NCBI RefSeq assembly: GCF_026427355.1
Contig: NZ_CP102664.1
Coordinates: forward strand, 2,046,001 to 2,110,000
Direction of reading: 5' to 3'
Source of the DNA: Sphingobium sp. JS3065
GTDB lineage: Bacteria; Pseudomonadota; Alphaproteobacteria; Sphingomonadales; Sphingomonadaceae
DNA: 64,000 bases
The translations under genes were made by a program, and so were the position numbers. The notes below the pieces were generated by a model. The model ran no database searches. It saw only the letters and a program-made list of their open reading frames with translations, and was not told the origin of the DNA. Shown here in pieces: positions 17,806 to 27,401 of this stretch (position 1 is its first letter; each line of letters starts with the position of its first letter).

Positions 17806-17990
17806 TGCGGGAACAACTCCGGGTTATTCTGGATCAGGTCCTGTGCATCGCGCTGCAGGCGGACGACGACTTCCTGCTGTATCTTGACGTTGAGGTTGAT
17901 TTCGATCGGCTTGTCCGGGGCCTTCACCTGGATGCAGCCCCCCAAGGCCAAACCGGCGAAAGCCGCCGTCATGATCGTTCGCTTCTTCAT
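17802..17990 (-). CDS. ynbE: YnbE-family outer-membrane lipoprotein
   Basis: Tiny lipoprotein of 62 residues. The lipobox LALGGC places the lipidated Cys at residue 19. The mature part (IQVKAPDKPIEINLNVKIQQ) is the conserved YnbE core, predicted to form beta-strands. In E. coli YnbE multimers are proposed to stack onto YdbH to complete a bridge for phospholipids to the outer membrane. GGGAGC precedes the ATG. It overlaps ydbH upstream and ydbL downstream by four bases each, so stoichiometry is likely set by translational coupling. Confidence 0.93.
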   Translation of the reverse strand: MKKRTIMTAAFAGLALGGCIQVKAPDKPIEINLNVKIQQEVVVRLQRDAQDLIQNNPELFPQ

Positions 17991-20900
17991 TTCTGCTCCC
18001 CGTTTCGCATAGTCTCGCTTTCGGTGGGCTGAACCGCAACCCCTTCCTGCCCCATTTTCAGGCGCATCTTTTCCTGCATCTGGTCGCCAATGCTGTTTTG
18101 TATGAGCATTGACGGGTCGATGAAGGACTGGGCGGTTCCCAACAGCCCGCGGAAGGGCGCCGCGATCCGCACGTTGAAGATGAAGGGCAGGCCGGTGAAA
18201 TTGCGGGCCAGCCCCGCCGGCGCACCGCCGATCTGCCCGCGATTGACGCCGTTGAAGACGACATTCGTCACCATTTCGCCATCCAGCGCGCCATCCATCA
18301 ATATGGTCAGGCATTTATATTGCAGATTCTTGAGCGCATCGAAGGCCAGTCGACCCATCGCCCCCAGTTGCTCGTTCGATACCGGCCCGACATAGGAAAG
18401 CGTGCCCGACTGGCGCGCAGGGTCGCAGGGAATCACCGGCAGCACCCCTTCGGGCATCATCAGCGGCGGCATGTCCTGTTGCCGCGCGGTCAGCACGCCG
18501 CCCGCCACGCGCCCGCCCTGCGCGTTGAAGATCAGGGGCATGATGCCGTCGAACGTCCCCGTCGCGGAGATATTCTTGAGGTCCATCGCCTGGATGAAGG
18601 CCCCCGCATCCAGCCCGATGACCCGGAAAGTCAGATAACGGTCGACATCGGCGCTGAAATCCATGGTCGTCGGCAAAAGGACAAGCTGACCGCCGGAAAA
18701 GGGCCAGCCGCCGCCCTCGATCCGTACCTTCTGCCCAGCCTCCAGACGATAGCGCGCCAGGCCGTCGCGCACCTCCACGCCCGGATTGACCGACCTGATT
18801 CGCACTTCCTGCCCCGGCGCGCTGACCAGGCCCAGCAGATCGGTGAAGCGCAATTCGCCCGACAATCCCTCGACCGGGCCGAAGGCAGCGGCCAGATTGG
18901 CGTTATCGGTGCGGAACAGGCCATCGCTGGTCACATGAGCGCCGTCCCAACGGATGCGCCCCTCTCCGCTGACCGTCGCCGTCACATTGGCCACCACGCC
19001 CAGCGCCAGCCGGGTCACATCCTCCGGCTGCAAGGCGGGACCGAAGGACAAGCCCGGCACGGCCAGATCGGCTTTGCCCCTGCCACTCCCCAGATCATGC
19101 GAGATCACCACCCGCGCGACCAGACCATCATTGCGCGGCGCTCGCAGAGAGCCGGTCGCCGCGATCCGCCCATCCTTCAGGGTCAGCACGAAATCGGGCG
19201 CCTTCAGCGGCTCGAACCGCCCCGGCGCCTGCGCATCGCGTACCGTCACCCCCGCCGCCAGCTTCAGCGCCCCGCCCGCGAAGCTCCATCGGCCCGCGCC
19301 ATTTTCGACGATCAACGGCACCGCGCCAATCCTGCCGCCCGCGCCCGTCAGGATGCCGTCAAAGCCCTTGCCCGCAACCTTGCCTTCCAAAGTCGCGGCG
19401 GTCAGCCGGACCGGCGAATCTCCCGATCCGATCGCCAGATCGGCGTTGACGATCGCAAAACCTTCCTGCCCGATGGCGACCCGCGCCCTGTCGGCGGCCA
19501 GGCGCATCGGGCTGTCGCCATTCCTGCCCGCCAGCGCCAGATTGCGGATTTCCGCCCCGCCGCGCACGCCCGAAGGCCCGGTGGCGAACAGCGGTCCCTG
19601 CCCAACCGGGCATAGGGTCTGCCGGGTCTGCCCAACCGTGAAGCTGCCATAGCGCGCCTCGATCAGGGAGACCGGCACGCAACGCGGATTGATTGCCATC
19701 CTCCCGTCGGCGCTCCATTGCCCTTCGACCGGCGCCACCAGCCCGCGCAACCCGCCCGCCGGGAGCGGTCCGTCGAGCCGCACCTTTGTCGAGAAGCGCG
19801 TATCTCCCTTCGGCCCGGCAACGAAGCGCACCGGTTCCAGCGACAATCGGGCGTCGCCCGCCGCATAGGGTTCAAGGAACAATTGTCCGCCGAAGCCGCC
19901 GCCCGGCCGCCGCCCCAGCCGCAGCGCCGCCTTGGGCAGTCCGCCGCCCTCCGTCGTCACCGCGCCGTCCAGCGCCCAGTCGATGGCTGCCCCGGCCTTG
20001 CCCGGCCAGCCTATCGTCACGCGCCCTTCTCCGGGAATGGCCGCCCGCGCACCGCTGCGCGCCGAAAAGCGGGTGCCGGTCAACACCAGACTGCCGCCCT
20101 TTTCTCTCTGAACGAAGGCCAGCGTGGTTTGCAGGACATTGTCCGTCTCCGCCCGCCGCACGGCATCGGCCAGCCGCGCGGCCAGCGGTCCCACCGGCGT
20201 CCCAGCGGTCGATTCGCGCATGTCCGCCAAAGGATCACGACCAGCAAGGCGCAACTGCCGGGCTGACAGACGCCCCTGCAACCGCGCTCCATCCTTGCCG
20301 AGATGCCAGGCGCCCTTGAAGTCGGCGGGTCCGGCCAATGCGCCCGCCGCCGAAAGGACCGCCGCCCCGATTCGCGCCCGTCCCGCGGTGGACGCAGCCG
20401 TCCCGTCGAAATCGATCCGGCCCACAGGCCGCGCCAGGACCATGCCGTTGGATTTGAGCGCCTCGCCCGCCAGATCGACATGGCCGCTCCACCGATCCAG
20501 CGCCTTGCCGAACCAGACGTCCACATCGGCCGCCGGCTTCGCCATGGCCGTGCCCGCATCGCGGCAGGCCAGCGCGTCGCCGCGCACCGGGCCGGAGAGA
20601 TGTGGACGCCCATCCCGCATGGCGATATCCAACATCGCCCGCATACCGGCCAGGCCACAGCCCTTGCTTCCCGCATGGGGCATCGCCGCCGCCAGCCTGC
20701 CCCGAAAACCGGACCGCAAATTCCCCTGACCGTCTATCTGCATGCCGACCGGTCCGGCGTCCGTATCCAGCCGCAACCGCGCATCCTTCAACCCCAGCAC
20801 GATGTCCGGCAGGCTGAACGGCGCGGTGGACTTGGGATCGCGAAACTTGTCGATCTCGCCCAGATTCAGCGCGCCATCGCGCAACGAACCGCGCATCCTG

Positions 20901-21223
20901 ACGCCCCCCGCCCGGACCGCCGCCACCTGCGGCGAGAGGCCGGTGAAGGCGATGTCGACCTCCACCCAGCGCGCCGTCAGATCGGGGCGGGCGGGATCAC
21001 CCAGCACGATATTCTCGATCCGCTGGGTGCGCAGGCCGATGTCCGTCAGATCATAGCTGCCTTCCACCCCGCGCCGGTTGAGTTCGCGGCTGATGAAATT
21101 TTCGGCGATGGGCGCGCGCTGCGTCCACAGCGCGGCGAGGACCAGCGCGAGCGATCCCGTCCCCACTCCAAGCCAGCGGAGCCAGCCCCGGCGAATCTCC
21201 TTTTCGCCGTCTTCATCGTCCAT
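17987..21223 (-). CDS. ydbH: YdbH-type AsmA/TamB-like intermembrane lipid-transfer protein
   Basis: Large inner-membrane-anchored periplasmic protein of about 1078 residues, member of the AsmA-like family that forms long hydrophobic grooves for phospholipid movement to the outer membrane. One N-terminal membrane anchor is seen (WLGVGTGSLALVLAALW), then repetitive beta-rich sequence and a conserved C-terminal region (YVGPVSNEQLGAMGRLAFDALKNL, then VVFNGVNRGQIGG). I chose ATG 21223; the frame also has a TTG at 21235. It is the first gene of a three-gene coupled operon with ynbE and ydbL, the arrangement known from enterobacteria. Confidence 0.9.
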   Translation of the reverse strand: MDDEDGEKEIRRGWLRWLGVGTGSLALVLAALWTQRAPIAENFISRELNRRGVEGSYDLTDIGLRTQRIENIVLGDPARPDLTARWVEVDIAFTGLSPQVAAVRAGGVRMRGSLRDGALNLGEIDKFRDPKSTAPFSLPDIVLGLKDARLRLDTDAGPVGMQIDGQGNLRSGFRGRLAAAMPHAGSKGCGLAGMRAMLDIAMRDGRPHLSGPVRGDALACRDAGTAMAKPAADVDVWFGKALDRWSGHVDLAGEALKSNGMVLARPVGRIDFDGTAASTAGRARIGAAVLSAAGALAGPADFKGAWHLGKDGARLQGRLSARQLRLAGRDPLADMRESTAGTPVGPLAARLADAVRRAETDNVLQTTLAFVQREKGGSLVLTGTRFSARSGARAAIPGEGRVTIGWPGKAGAAIDWALDGAVTTEGGGLPKAALRLGRRPGGGFGGQLFLEPYAAGDARLSLEPVRFVAGPKGDTRFSTKVRLDGPLPAGGLRGLVAPVEGQWSADGRMAINPRCVPVSLIEARYGSFTVGQTRQTLCPVGQGPLFATGPSGVRGGAEIRNLALAGRNGDSPMRLAADRARVAIGQEGFAIVNADLAIGSGDSPVRLTAATLEGKVAGKGFDGILTGAGGRIGAVPLIVENGAGRWSFAGGALKLAAGVTVRDAQAPGRFEPLKAPDFVLTLKDGRIAATGSLRAPRNDGLVARVVISHDLGSGRGKADLAVPGLSFGPALQPEDVTRLALGVVANVTATVSGEGRIRWDGAHVTSDGLFRTDNANLAAAFGPVEGLSGELRFTDLLGLVSAPGQEVRIRSVNPGVEVRDGLARYRLEAGQKVRIEGGGWPFSGGQLVLLPTTMDFSADVDRYLTFRVIGLDAGAFIQAMDLKNISATGTFDGIMPLIFNAQGGRVAGGVLTARQQDMPPLMMPEGVLPVIPCDPARQSGTLSYVGPVSNEQLGAMGRLAFDALKNLQYKCLTILMDGALDGEMVTNVVFNGVNRGQIGGAPAGLARNFTGLPFIFNVRIAAPFRGLLGTAQSFIDPSMLIQNSIGDQMQEKMRLKMGQEGVAVQPTESETMRNGEQK

Positions 21224-21321
21224 GCCTATGGTCAACCCCGGCTTTCAACGCGCATGTTCAAATCCGTAACGCCTTCATAACGTCCGACCGCCCTTAAATA
21301 TCCTTGCCCCATAAATGCGCA

Positions 21322-22059
21322 ATGAATAGCGTCCCGCTCCGCGAACGGGGGACCAGGAAAGCATTGTCGGACAAGGATTTGAAGCCTGCCCATGACGGCG
21401 CGGGGCATCGCGCCCGGCTGCGGCGGAAGCTGGCGGACAGCGGCGGCGAGGCGCTGCACGATCATGAACTGATCGAATATCTGCTCGCGCTGGCCATTCC
21501 CCGCCGCGACACCAAGCCGCTGGCCAAGTCGTTATTGCGCGAATTCGGCGGCATAGGCGGGCTGATGGCGGCGGACTGGCATGCCATCGCCCGCGTGCCC
21601 GGCATGGGCGACACCAGCATCGCCGCGATCAAGATCGTCCAGGCGACGATGCTGCGGACGCTGCGGAACGAGGTGGCGGAAAAGCCGGTGCTGGCAAGCT
21701 GGCAGGCGCTGCTCGACTATCTGCGCGCCGACATGGCGTTCCTGACGGTGGAGCGGGTGCGGGTGCTGCACCTCAACAGTCGCAACATGCTGATTCGCGA
21801 CGAACATATGGGCGACGGCTCAATCGACCAGGCGGCGATCTATACGCGGGAGGTGATCCGCCGGGCGATCGATCTGGGTTCGGCCGCGCTGATCCTGGTC
21901 CATAACCATCCCAGCGGATCGCCGGAACCGAGCAGGCAGGATATCGAGATCACCCGCCAGATCGCCGAGGCGGGGAAACGGCTGAACATCGCCGTGCATG
22001 ATCATATCATCATCGGGTCGCAGGGGCATAGCAGCCTGCGCGCGAAGGGGCTGATTTAG
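21322..22059 (+). CDS. radC: RadC family JAB-domain protein
   Basis: RadC/UPF0758 protein, 245 residues. It has an N-terminal helix-hairpin-helix-like part (ELIEYLLALAIPRRDTKPLA, then GVPGMGDTSIAAIK-type sequence) and a C-terminal JAB/MPN metalloprotease-like domain with the motif LVHNHPSGSPEPSRQDIEITRQ. The JAMM motif residues H-x-H plus downstream Ser and Asp are intact. The molecular role is unsettled; a DNA-repair function was once proposed. ATG 21322 is preferred to the TTG at 21304. Confidence 0.92.
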   Translation: MNSVPLRERGTRKALSDKDLKPAHDGAGHRARLRRKLADSGGEALHDHELIEYLLALAIPRRDTKPLAKSLLREFGGIGGLMAADWHAIARVPGMGDTSIAAIKIVQATMLRTLRNEVAEKPVLASWQALLDYLRADMAFLTVERVRVLHLNSRNMLIRDEHMGDGSIDQAAIYTREVIRRAIDLGSAALILVHNHPSGSPEPSRQDIEITRQIAEAGKRLNIAVHDHIIIGSQGHSSLRAKGLI

Positions 22060-22077
22060 GGATCGCCTTCCCCTCTA

Positions 22078-22096
22078 CCGCTCGTTCGGCGAGCGG
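22078..22096. terminator. Hairpin between convergent radC and DUF1465 genes
   Basis: CCGCTCG and CGAGCGG flank a five-base loop in the 50-base gap between convergent genes. No U-run is evident, so it is only a candidate transcription end. Confidence 0.35.
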
Positions 22097-22109
22097 GCAC
22101 GCCTGTCGG

Positions 22110-22580
22110 TCAGAAAGCGGCGTTGAGACGATCCATCAAGGCGCGCGCAGGATTGGGTTCGGCGTGGGCGCGCGGGCGGGCCATGCGGTCCTGCAGGCGG
22201 GCGACACGTTCGTAAATATCCTGGCTTCCCTCTATCAAGGCGCGGGCGGCGAAGGGAAAGGTCGCGCAAAGCGCCGGATCGGTCGTGGCGGCGTGGCCGA
22301 GGCGATATTTCTCGTCCAGCATCTCCGCATCGTCGAGTTCGCCGCGCTGCCAGGCGCGCTGACTGAGCAGCCAGGCGATGATGTGCATCAGCCGGGTCGT
22401 CACCTTGAGCGATTCGCAGGCAAAGGCGACACGGCGCAAGGGATCGCAGGTTTCCGGATCGGATGTTTCGCGAATATCGAAATAGGCACGGGCTTCGTCC
22501 GCCATGACCATGGCTTCGACATAAAGGCCATCGACCAGGCGGCGATGCAGGCCCCGGTCAAGAGAAGCGGCGAGTTTCAT
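22110..22580 (-). CDS. DUF1465 family protein
   Basis: 156-residue predicted cytosolic helical protein of the DUF1465 family, restricted largely to alphaproteobacteria. The conserved core reads VDGLYVEAMVMADEARAYFD, then SLKVTTRLMHIIAWLLSQRAW and EGSQDIYERVARLQDRM. Function is unknown; an operon role with the small YdcH gene upstream on the same strand (stop at 22698) is possible. Upstream at 22625-22680 lie two TTAAC motifs. Confidence 0.85.
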   Translation of the reverse strand: MKLAASLDRGLHRRLVDGLYVEAMVMADEARAYFDIRETSDPETCDPLRRVAFACESLKVTTRLMHIIAWLLSQRAWQRGELDDAEMLDEKYRLGHAATTDPALCATFPFAARALIEGSQDIYERVARLQDRMARPRAHAEPNPARALMDRLNAAF

Positions 22581-22697
22581 GGACGATATCTGCCATAAGG
22601 GTCAGCCTTTGTCAGGTCCGATGGAGGTCGTTAACCCCGAATTGTCTCATCCGGGGGCGGTTTGATACGGCATTAACCACGATCCGCCCAAAAATGG

Positions 22698-22898
22698 TCA
22701 GGCGATGATGTCGGGGACGAGCTGGTCCTCCAGCAACGCCATTTCGTCGCGCAGGCGCAATTTGCGCTTCTTCAGGCGCGCCACCTGCATCTGGTCGCCC
22801 GCGCCGGAATCGACCAGCGCGGCAATGGCGCTATCCAGGTCGCGATGCTCGATTCGCAGTAATTCCAGCCGACGCATGATGTCTTCGCGGCTCACCAT
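22698..22898 (-). CDS. YdcH-family (DUF465) small coiled-coil protein
   Basis: 66 residues, all helical: LLRIEHRDLDSAIAALVDSG, then MQVARLKKRKLRLRDEMALL, which is the DUF465 signature (H-x-x-L-D and LKK-x-KLRLKDE). Start ATG 22898 was chosen because AGGTG lies upstream and homologues begin near it; a longer frame to 22958 is unlikely. Function unknown. A second member starts 170 bases away on the other strand. Confidence 0.85.
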   Translation of the reverse strand: MVSREDIMRRLELLRIEHRDLDSAIAALVDSGAGDQMQVARLKKRKLRLRDEMALLEDQLVPDIIA

Positions 22899-23068
22899 AC
22901 ACCTACTTTCGCACCCATTGCCGTCCCACCCCGCCTTGATAGCCCGGCGGGGCGGCACGAACCATCGTAAATTTACATGCGTCCCGTCGCAAAGCGCGAA
23001 TCACCCGAAGACAAGCCCGGTGAATCATGATTTATTCGATTATCCATCACCCTCGTAAGGAGAATGTC

Positions 23069-23227
23069 ATGGAAAATAGCCACATTTCAGCTCTTTCGGC
23101 CAAGCATGCAGGGCTTGAGGCACGAATCAAGGCGGAGACGAGCCGTCCCATGCCCGATGCCATACTGGTAGCCTCGCTCAAGAAGCAGAAGCTTCGGCTG
23201 AAGGAGGAAATGGAGGCGCAGCACTGA
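23069..23227 (+). CDS. YdcH-family (DUF465) small protein
   Basis: 52 residues: MENSHISALSAKHAGLEARI followed by PDAILVASLKKQKLRLKEEM, the same DUF465 pattern as the divergent neighbour. GTAAGGAG lies directly upstream of the ATG, giving a strong start; the longer frame from 23027 lacks a ribosome site. It is followed by a strong hairpin terminator at 23248, so it is monocistronic. Function unknown. Confidence 0.9.
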   Translation: MENSHISALSAKHAGLEARIKAETSRPMPDAILVASLKKQKLRLKEEMEAQH

Positions 23228-23247
23228 CAGCCGGTGATGCCCGAAGG

Positions 23248-23288
23248 CATGGATCAGCGGTCCCTTGCCGCTGATCCATGCGCCTTTT
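23248..23288 (+). terminator. Intrinsic terminator after YdcH-family gene
   Basis: CATGGATCAGCGG and CCGCTGATCCATG form a perfect 13-base-pair stem with a seven-base loop, followed by CGCCTTTTCC, about 20 bases past the stop codon. Confidence 0.75.
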
Positions 23289-23397
23289 CCAGCGGATGGC
23301 GATGCTCCGGGGCCGGATAAGCCTGCGGAGCTTTTTATTGGGCGGGATGGAAGACGGGCATTTCAACGAGAGATGGGAAGGATTGACTTCCCATCAA

Positions 23398-23763
23398 TCA
23401 GCGGATGAGCCTGCGCTGGCGCAGATAATCGGGCAAGGGTGCTTGCCCGCCCTTCCCCGAGACCGGCCGGCGCGCCAGTTGAGGATCGATTTCCTGATCG
23501 AAGACGATGCCGATGCGGTCGTTGCGGGACCAGACGATCGATCCGTTGACCTGGCCGATACCGCGCAGGTCGAAGCGGATGCGAAGGCCCGCGGGCACGG
23601 CGCGTTCGCAATCGGCCATCAGGCCTGTCGCGGAAAGATTGCGGACCCGCGCGCGGCCCAGCGGCGTACCGTCGGCCGAACTTAAATTGGTGAGCAGGAA
23701 CAAACTGTCTCGCGGACCCGATCGCGCCGGACCCCGATCCACATTTTCCCCATTGCTATCCAT
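23398..23763 (-). CDS. PilZ domain protein
   Basis: PilZ-domain protein of about 121 residues, probably a cyclic-di-GMP receptor. The typical pattern is present: an Arg-rich entry (GRARVRNLSATGLMADCE) with the D/N-x-S-x-x-G motif as NLSATG, then FDLRGIGQVNGSIVWSRNDR and IGIVFDQEID. The start at 23763 is chosen over 23817 on the basis of the domain position. It lies 64 bases downstream of dksA on the same strand and may be cotranscribed. Confidence 0.82.
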   Translation of the reverse strand: MDSNGENVDRGPARSGPRDSLFLLTNLSSADGTPLGRARVRNLSATGLMADCERAVPAGLRIRFDLRGIGQVNGSIVWSRNDRIGIVFDQEIDPQLARRPVSGKGGQAPLPDYLRQRRLIR

Positions 23764-23827
23764 GAACGACGCCCTGCGATCCACCACATTATCGCAGCGA
23801 CATTCCCATGGCCGCATGGACAAAAGG

Positions 23828-24292
23828 TTAATCGTCGCGAGAGACTTTTTCCTGCCGCTCGTGCCGTTCCTGCGCTTCGACCGTCATGGTCGCGATCGGG
23901 CGGGCCTCCAGCCGACCCAGCGAAATGGGTTCGCCGGTCACTTCGCAATAGCCATATTCCCCCTCGTCGATGCGGCGCAGCGCGGCGTCGATCTTGGAGA
24001 TGAGCTTGCGCTGGCGGTCGCGGGTGCGCAGTTCGATCGACCAGTCCGTCTCGCTCGACGCCCGGTCGTTGAGGTCCGGTTCGCGAAGCGGTTCGTTCTG
24101 CAGAACGGCCAACGTCCCTTCGGCTTCGGCCAATATCTGCTTCTTCCAGTCCCATAGTCGCTGCCGGAAATATTCCAGCTGTAGCGGGTTCATGAACTCT
24201 TCGTCCGCGGAAGGACGATAATCGGGTGGGAGTGTTACAGCCGATTTCGGCGGGTTTGGGCCGTCTTTATCGGAATTCAGGACCGATGCCAT
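23828..24292 (-). CDS. dksA: DksA-type RNA polymerase-binding transcription factor
   Basis: 154-residue DksA/TraR family protein that binds the secondary channel of RNA polymerase and, with ppGpp, tunes rRNA and amino-acid promoters. The coiled coil carries the tip motif D73-L-N-D76-R-A78. In the zinc-finger region only the first Cys is kept (C116); the other expected positions are T119, T137 and A140, so it probably does not bind zinc, unlike E. coli DksA. GGAGAG precedes the ATG. Such Cys-poor DksA proteins occur in other bacteria and can still function. Confidence 0.93.
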   Translation of the reverse strand: MASVLNSDKDGPNPPKSAVTLPPDYRPSADEEFMNPLQLEYFRQRLWDWKKQILAEAEGTLAVLQNEPLREPDLNDRASSETDWSIELRTRDRQRKLISKIDAALRRIDEGEYGYCEVTGEPISLGRLEARPIATMTVEAQERHERQEKVSRDD

Positions 24293-24702
24293 CTGGCTCT
24301 CCGACTCGCGGGACCCGCCGGTGCTGAAAATGCCGGGGTGTCCGTGGCTTGTGATTGACGGCGCCTAATAGCCAGCGGTAAGGCCCGATACAAGCAGGCA
24401 ATCGGTGGGCCGGCGCAAGTACCGCGCATCGCGCGCCCTTGCATCACGGAAAACCGCCGATTCCCTGAGATGCGACAATATCAAAGAAAATAGACAAGCC
24501 GCATTATGGAAGCGTCCGGCCGCCGTCTCACTATGGGACGTTAACCATCTTGGTTTATGAATTGTTAGAATTTTCCTCGACTTAACCCCGATATTAAGAG
24601 TTAACGGCATTGAAGTTAACGCTTTGTTTTGCGTTGTTAGCGATTGGGAAGCGGCCTGTTGGCAGGATCACCGGGCCGCGAAGACAAACAAGAGTGGAAC
24701 CT
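24293..24702. other. AT-rich intergenic region with TTAAC cluster
   Basis: About 410 bases between divergent dksA and the Ser/Thr-rich gene. The right half is clearly AT-richer than the genome average. GTTAAC occurs at 24540, 24600 and 24615 and CTTAAC at 24581, that is four TTAAC motifs within 81 bases. TTAAC is a half-site of CtrA boxes, but no ideal TTAA-N7-TTAA pair is found. Promoters for both flanking genes should be here. Confidence 0.5.
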
Positions 24703-25515
24703 ATGTCGGTACGGATGGCATTGGCTAAATTATGCGCTTGCGCCGCTGGCGGTGCGATCATCGGCGGCGGCGCTGTCCATGTCGCCGAGAGCGCGCGTCC
24801 GGCCGGGGTTCAGAGCACCAAGAGCGTGAAGGCGGCGCCGCGCCGGCATGTCGCCGTGCGCAAGGTGCAGCGGGTGGTGAAAACATTGTCCTGCGCACCG
24901 CAGACCGTGACCGTGACGACCCAGGCCACCCCCATTCCCCTGCCCGCTCCGGTCGCGGCGGCGGAAATGCCGGTCATGTCGGGCGGCGGCGGCGCGCCGG
25001 TTGTCCTGGCGGGCGGACCCGGCTTTGGCGGCGGCGGCTTCATCGGCGGGTTCTTCGGGGGCAGCAGCGGCGGTTCGGGCGGCTCGGTGGTGATCTCCTC
25101 CACCAGCAGTTCGACCGGCGGCATCACCAGTTCGACCAGTTCGACGACGGGCGGCGTGTCCACCTCGACCGGAGGCGTGTCGACCTCTACCTCTACCGGC
25201 GGCGTATCGACGTCCACGGGCGGGATTTCGACCTCTTCGGGCAATGTGTCGACATCGTCGGGGAACGTCTCCACCTCCAGCGGCAATGTGACCAGCAGCT
25301 CCTCGACGTCGAGTTCCACGTCCAGTTCGACTTCGACCAGCAGTTCGACGTCATCTTCTTCCTCGTCCTCCTCATCCGGTTCGTCGGGGGGCGACCATCA
25401 TCATCCGCCGCCACCGACCGATGTGCCTGCGCCGCCGATGGTGCTGCTGTTCGGCGCGGGCGCGGCCGCCCTGCTGGCGCGCAAGCGGTTCGCGCGCGCC
25501 AAGGGCGAGGCTTAA
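24703..25515 (+). CDS. Ser/Thr/Gly-rich secreted protein with PEP-CTERM-like tail
   Basis: 270 residues. The N-terminus is an export signal (MALAKLCACAAGGAIIGGG). A Gly-rich block is followed by about 120 residues almost only Ser, Thr and Gly with the recurring unit GGVSTST and SSGNVST. After DHHHPPPP comes a C-terminal signal: VPAPPMVLLFGAGAAALLAR with basic residues after it, the motif-helix-Arg layout of PEP-CTERM sorting signals in variant form. This suggests exosortase-type processing and an extracellular or surface role. No exosortase gene lies here. Start 24703 is preferred to a TTG at 24610. Confidence 0.75.
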   Translation: MSVRMALAKLCACAAGGAIIGGGAVHVAESARPAGVQSTKSVKAAPRRHVAVRKVQRVVKTLSCAPQTVTVTTQATPIPLPAPVAAAEMPVMSGGGGAPVVLAGGPGFGGGGFIGGFFGGSSGGSGGSVVISSTSSSTGGITSSTSSTTGGVSTSTGGVSTSTSTGGVSTSTGGISTSSGNVSTSSGNVSTSSGNVTSSSSTSSSTSSSTSTSSSTSSSSSSSSSGSSGGDHHHPPPPTDVPAPPMVLLFGAGAAALLARKRFARAKGEA

Positions 25516-25570
25516 CCGGGGGGCGATCCGGCCGGCGCATCCGGGGGGAGGCGCCGGCCGGGTATCGCGT

Positions 25571-26011
25571 TCAACTCGTCGCGATGATCCGCTCTATTTC
25601 CAGCACGGGGTGATTGGACAGATCCTTGGCGATCTCCCCCACCAGCCGGCTGCGCACTTCCTTGTGATAATGTTTGCGCATCTCGCCCAGGGCGGCGGGC
25701 GGCGCGACGACGATCAGCTTTTCATAGTCATGGGCCAGGGCGCGGTGCTTGAGCAGTTCGGCAGCCTCGGCGGCGAAGCGGGCCTCCTCCAGATCGTGGA
25801 AATTGGTCTGCTCCACGGAACCCCGGTGGCTGCCGACCGAATTGGGACCGCGGCCCGTCCCGTCGGAGGCCTGCTCGCGATCCGGGGGATTGTCCTGCTG
25901 CTTCACCTCCTCCGTTTCCAGATGAGGAAAGGCCGGGCTGCCCCTGTTGCGGAAGAACAGCATCTTGCGCCCATCGGCCACCAGCACCATCGCGTCATGG
26001 TCTATCCGCAT
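25571..26011 (-). CDS. Host attachment family protein
   Basis: 146-residue protein of the bacterial host-attachment family (Pfam Host_attach), first named for a plant-attachment phenotype. Seen: HDAMVLVADGRKMLFFRNRG near the start, a polar middle (VKQQDNPPDREQASDGTGRG), and the conserved C-terminal half ERFAAEAAELL-type, EKLIVVAPPAALGEMRKHYH and GEIAKDLSNHPV. Two ATGs (26014, 26011) follow AAGGAGC; the second has better spacing. Molecular function unknown; the fold resembles release-factor-like proteins. Confidence 0.82.
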   Translation of the reverse strand: MRIDHDAMVLVADGRKMLFFRNRGSPAFPHLETEEVKQQDNPPDREQASDGTGRGPNSVGSHRGSVEQTNFHDLEEARFAAEAAELLKHRALAHDYEKLIVVAPPAALGEMRKHYHKEVRSRLVGEIAKDLSNHPVLEIERIIATS

Positions 26012-26103
26012 CATCCTGCTCCTTATCTTGACGGTCGCTTCTACCACGAACGGGCGGCGGCGAGCAGGGTTGCGCGGCTCGTCGCGGAACGGCATAGGGC
26101 TGA

Positions 26104-27384
<1,281 letters not shown>

Positions 27385-27401
27385 GCGAAGAAAGGCCGGC
27401 C

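Noticed and set aside
24365..24610. Minus-strand open frame of 81 codons in the AT-rich gap
   Set aside because: No ribosome site or recognisable features; the region is better explained as promoters of the flanking divergent genes.
25081..25385. CRISPR-like repeat array
   Set aside because: The regular repeats are codons of the Ser/Thr/Gly-rich protein with an intact reading frame and no unique spacers.
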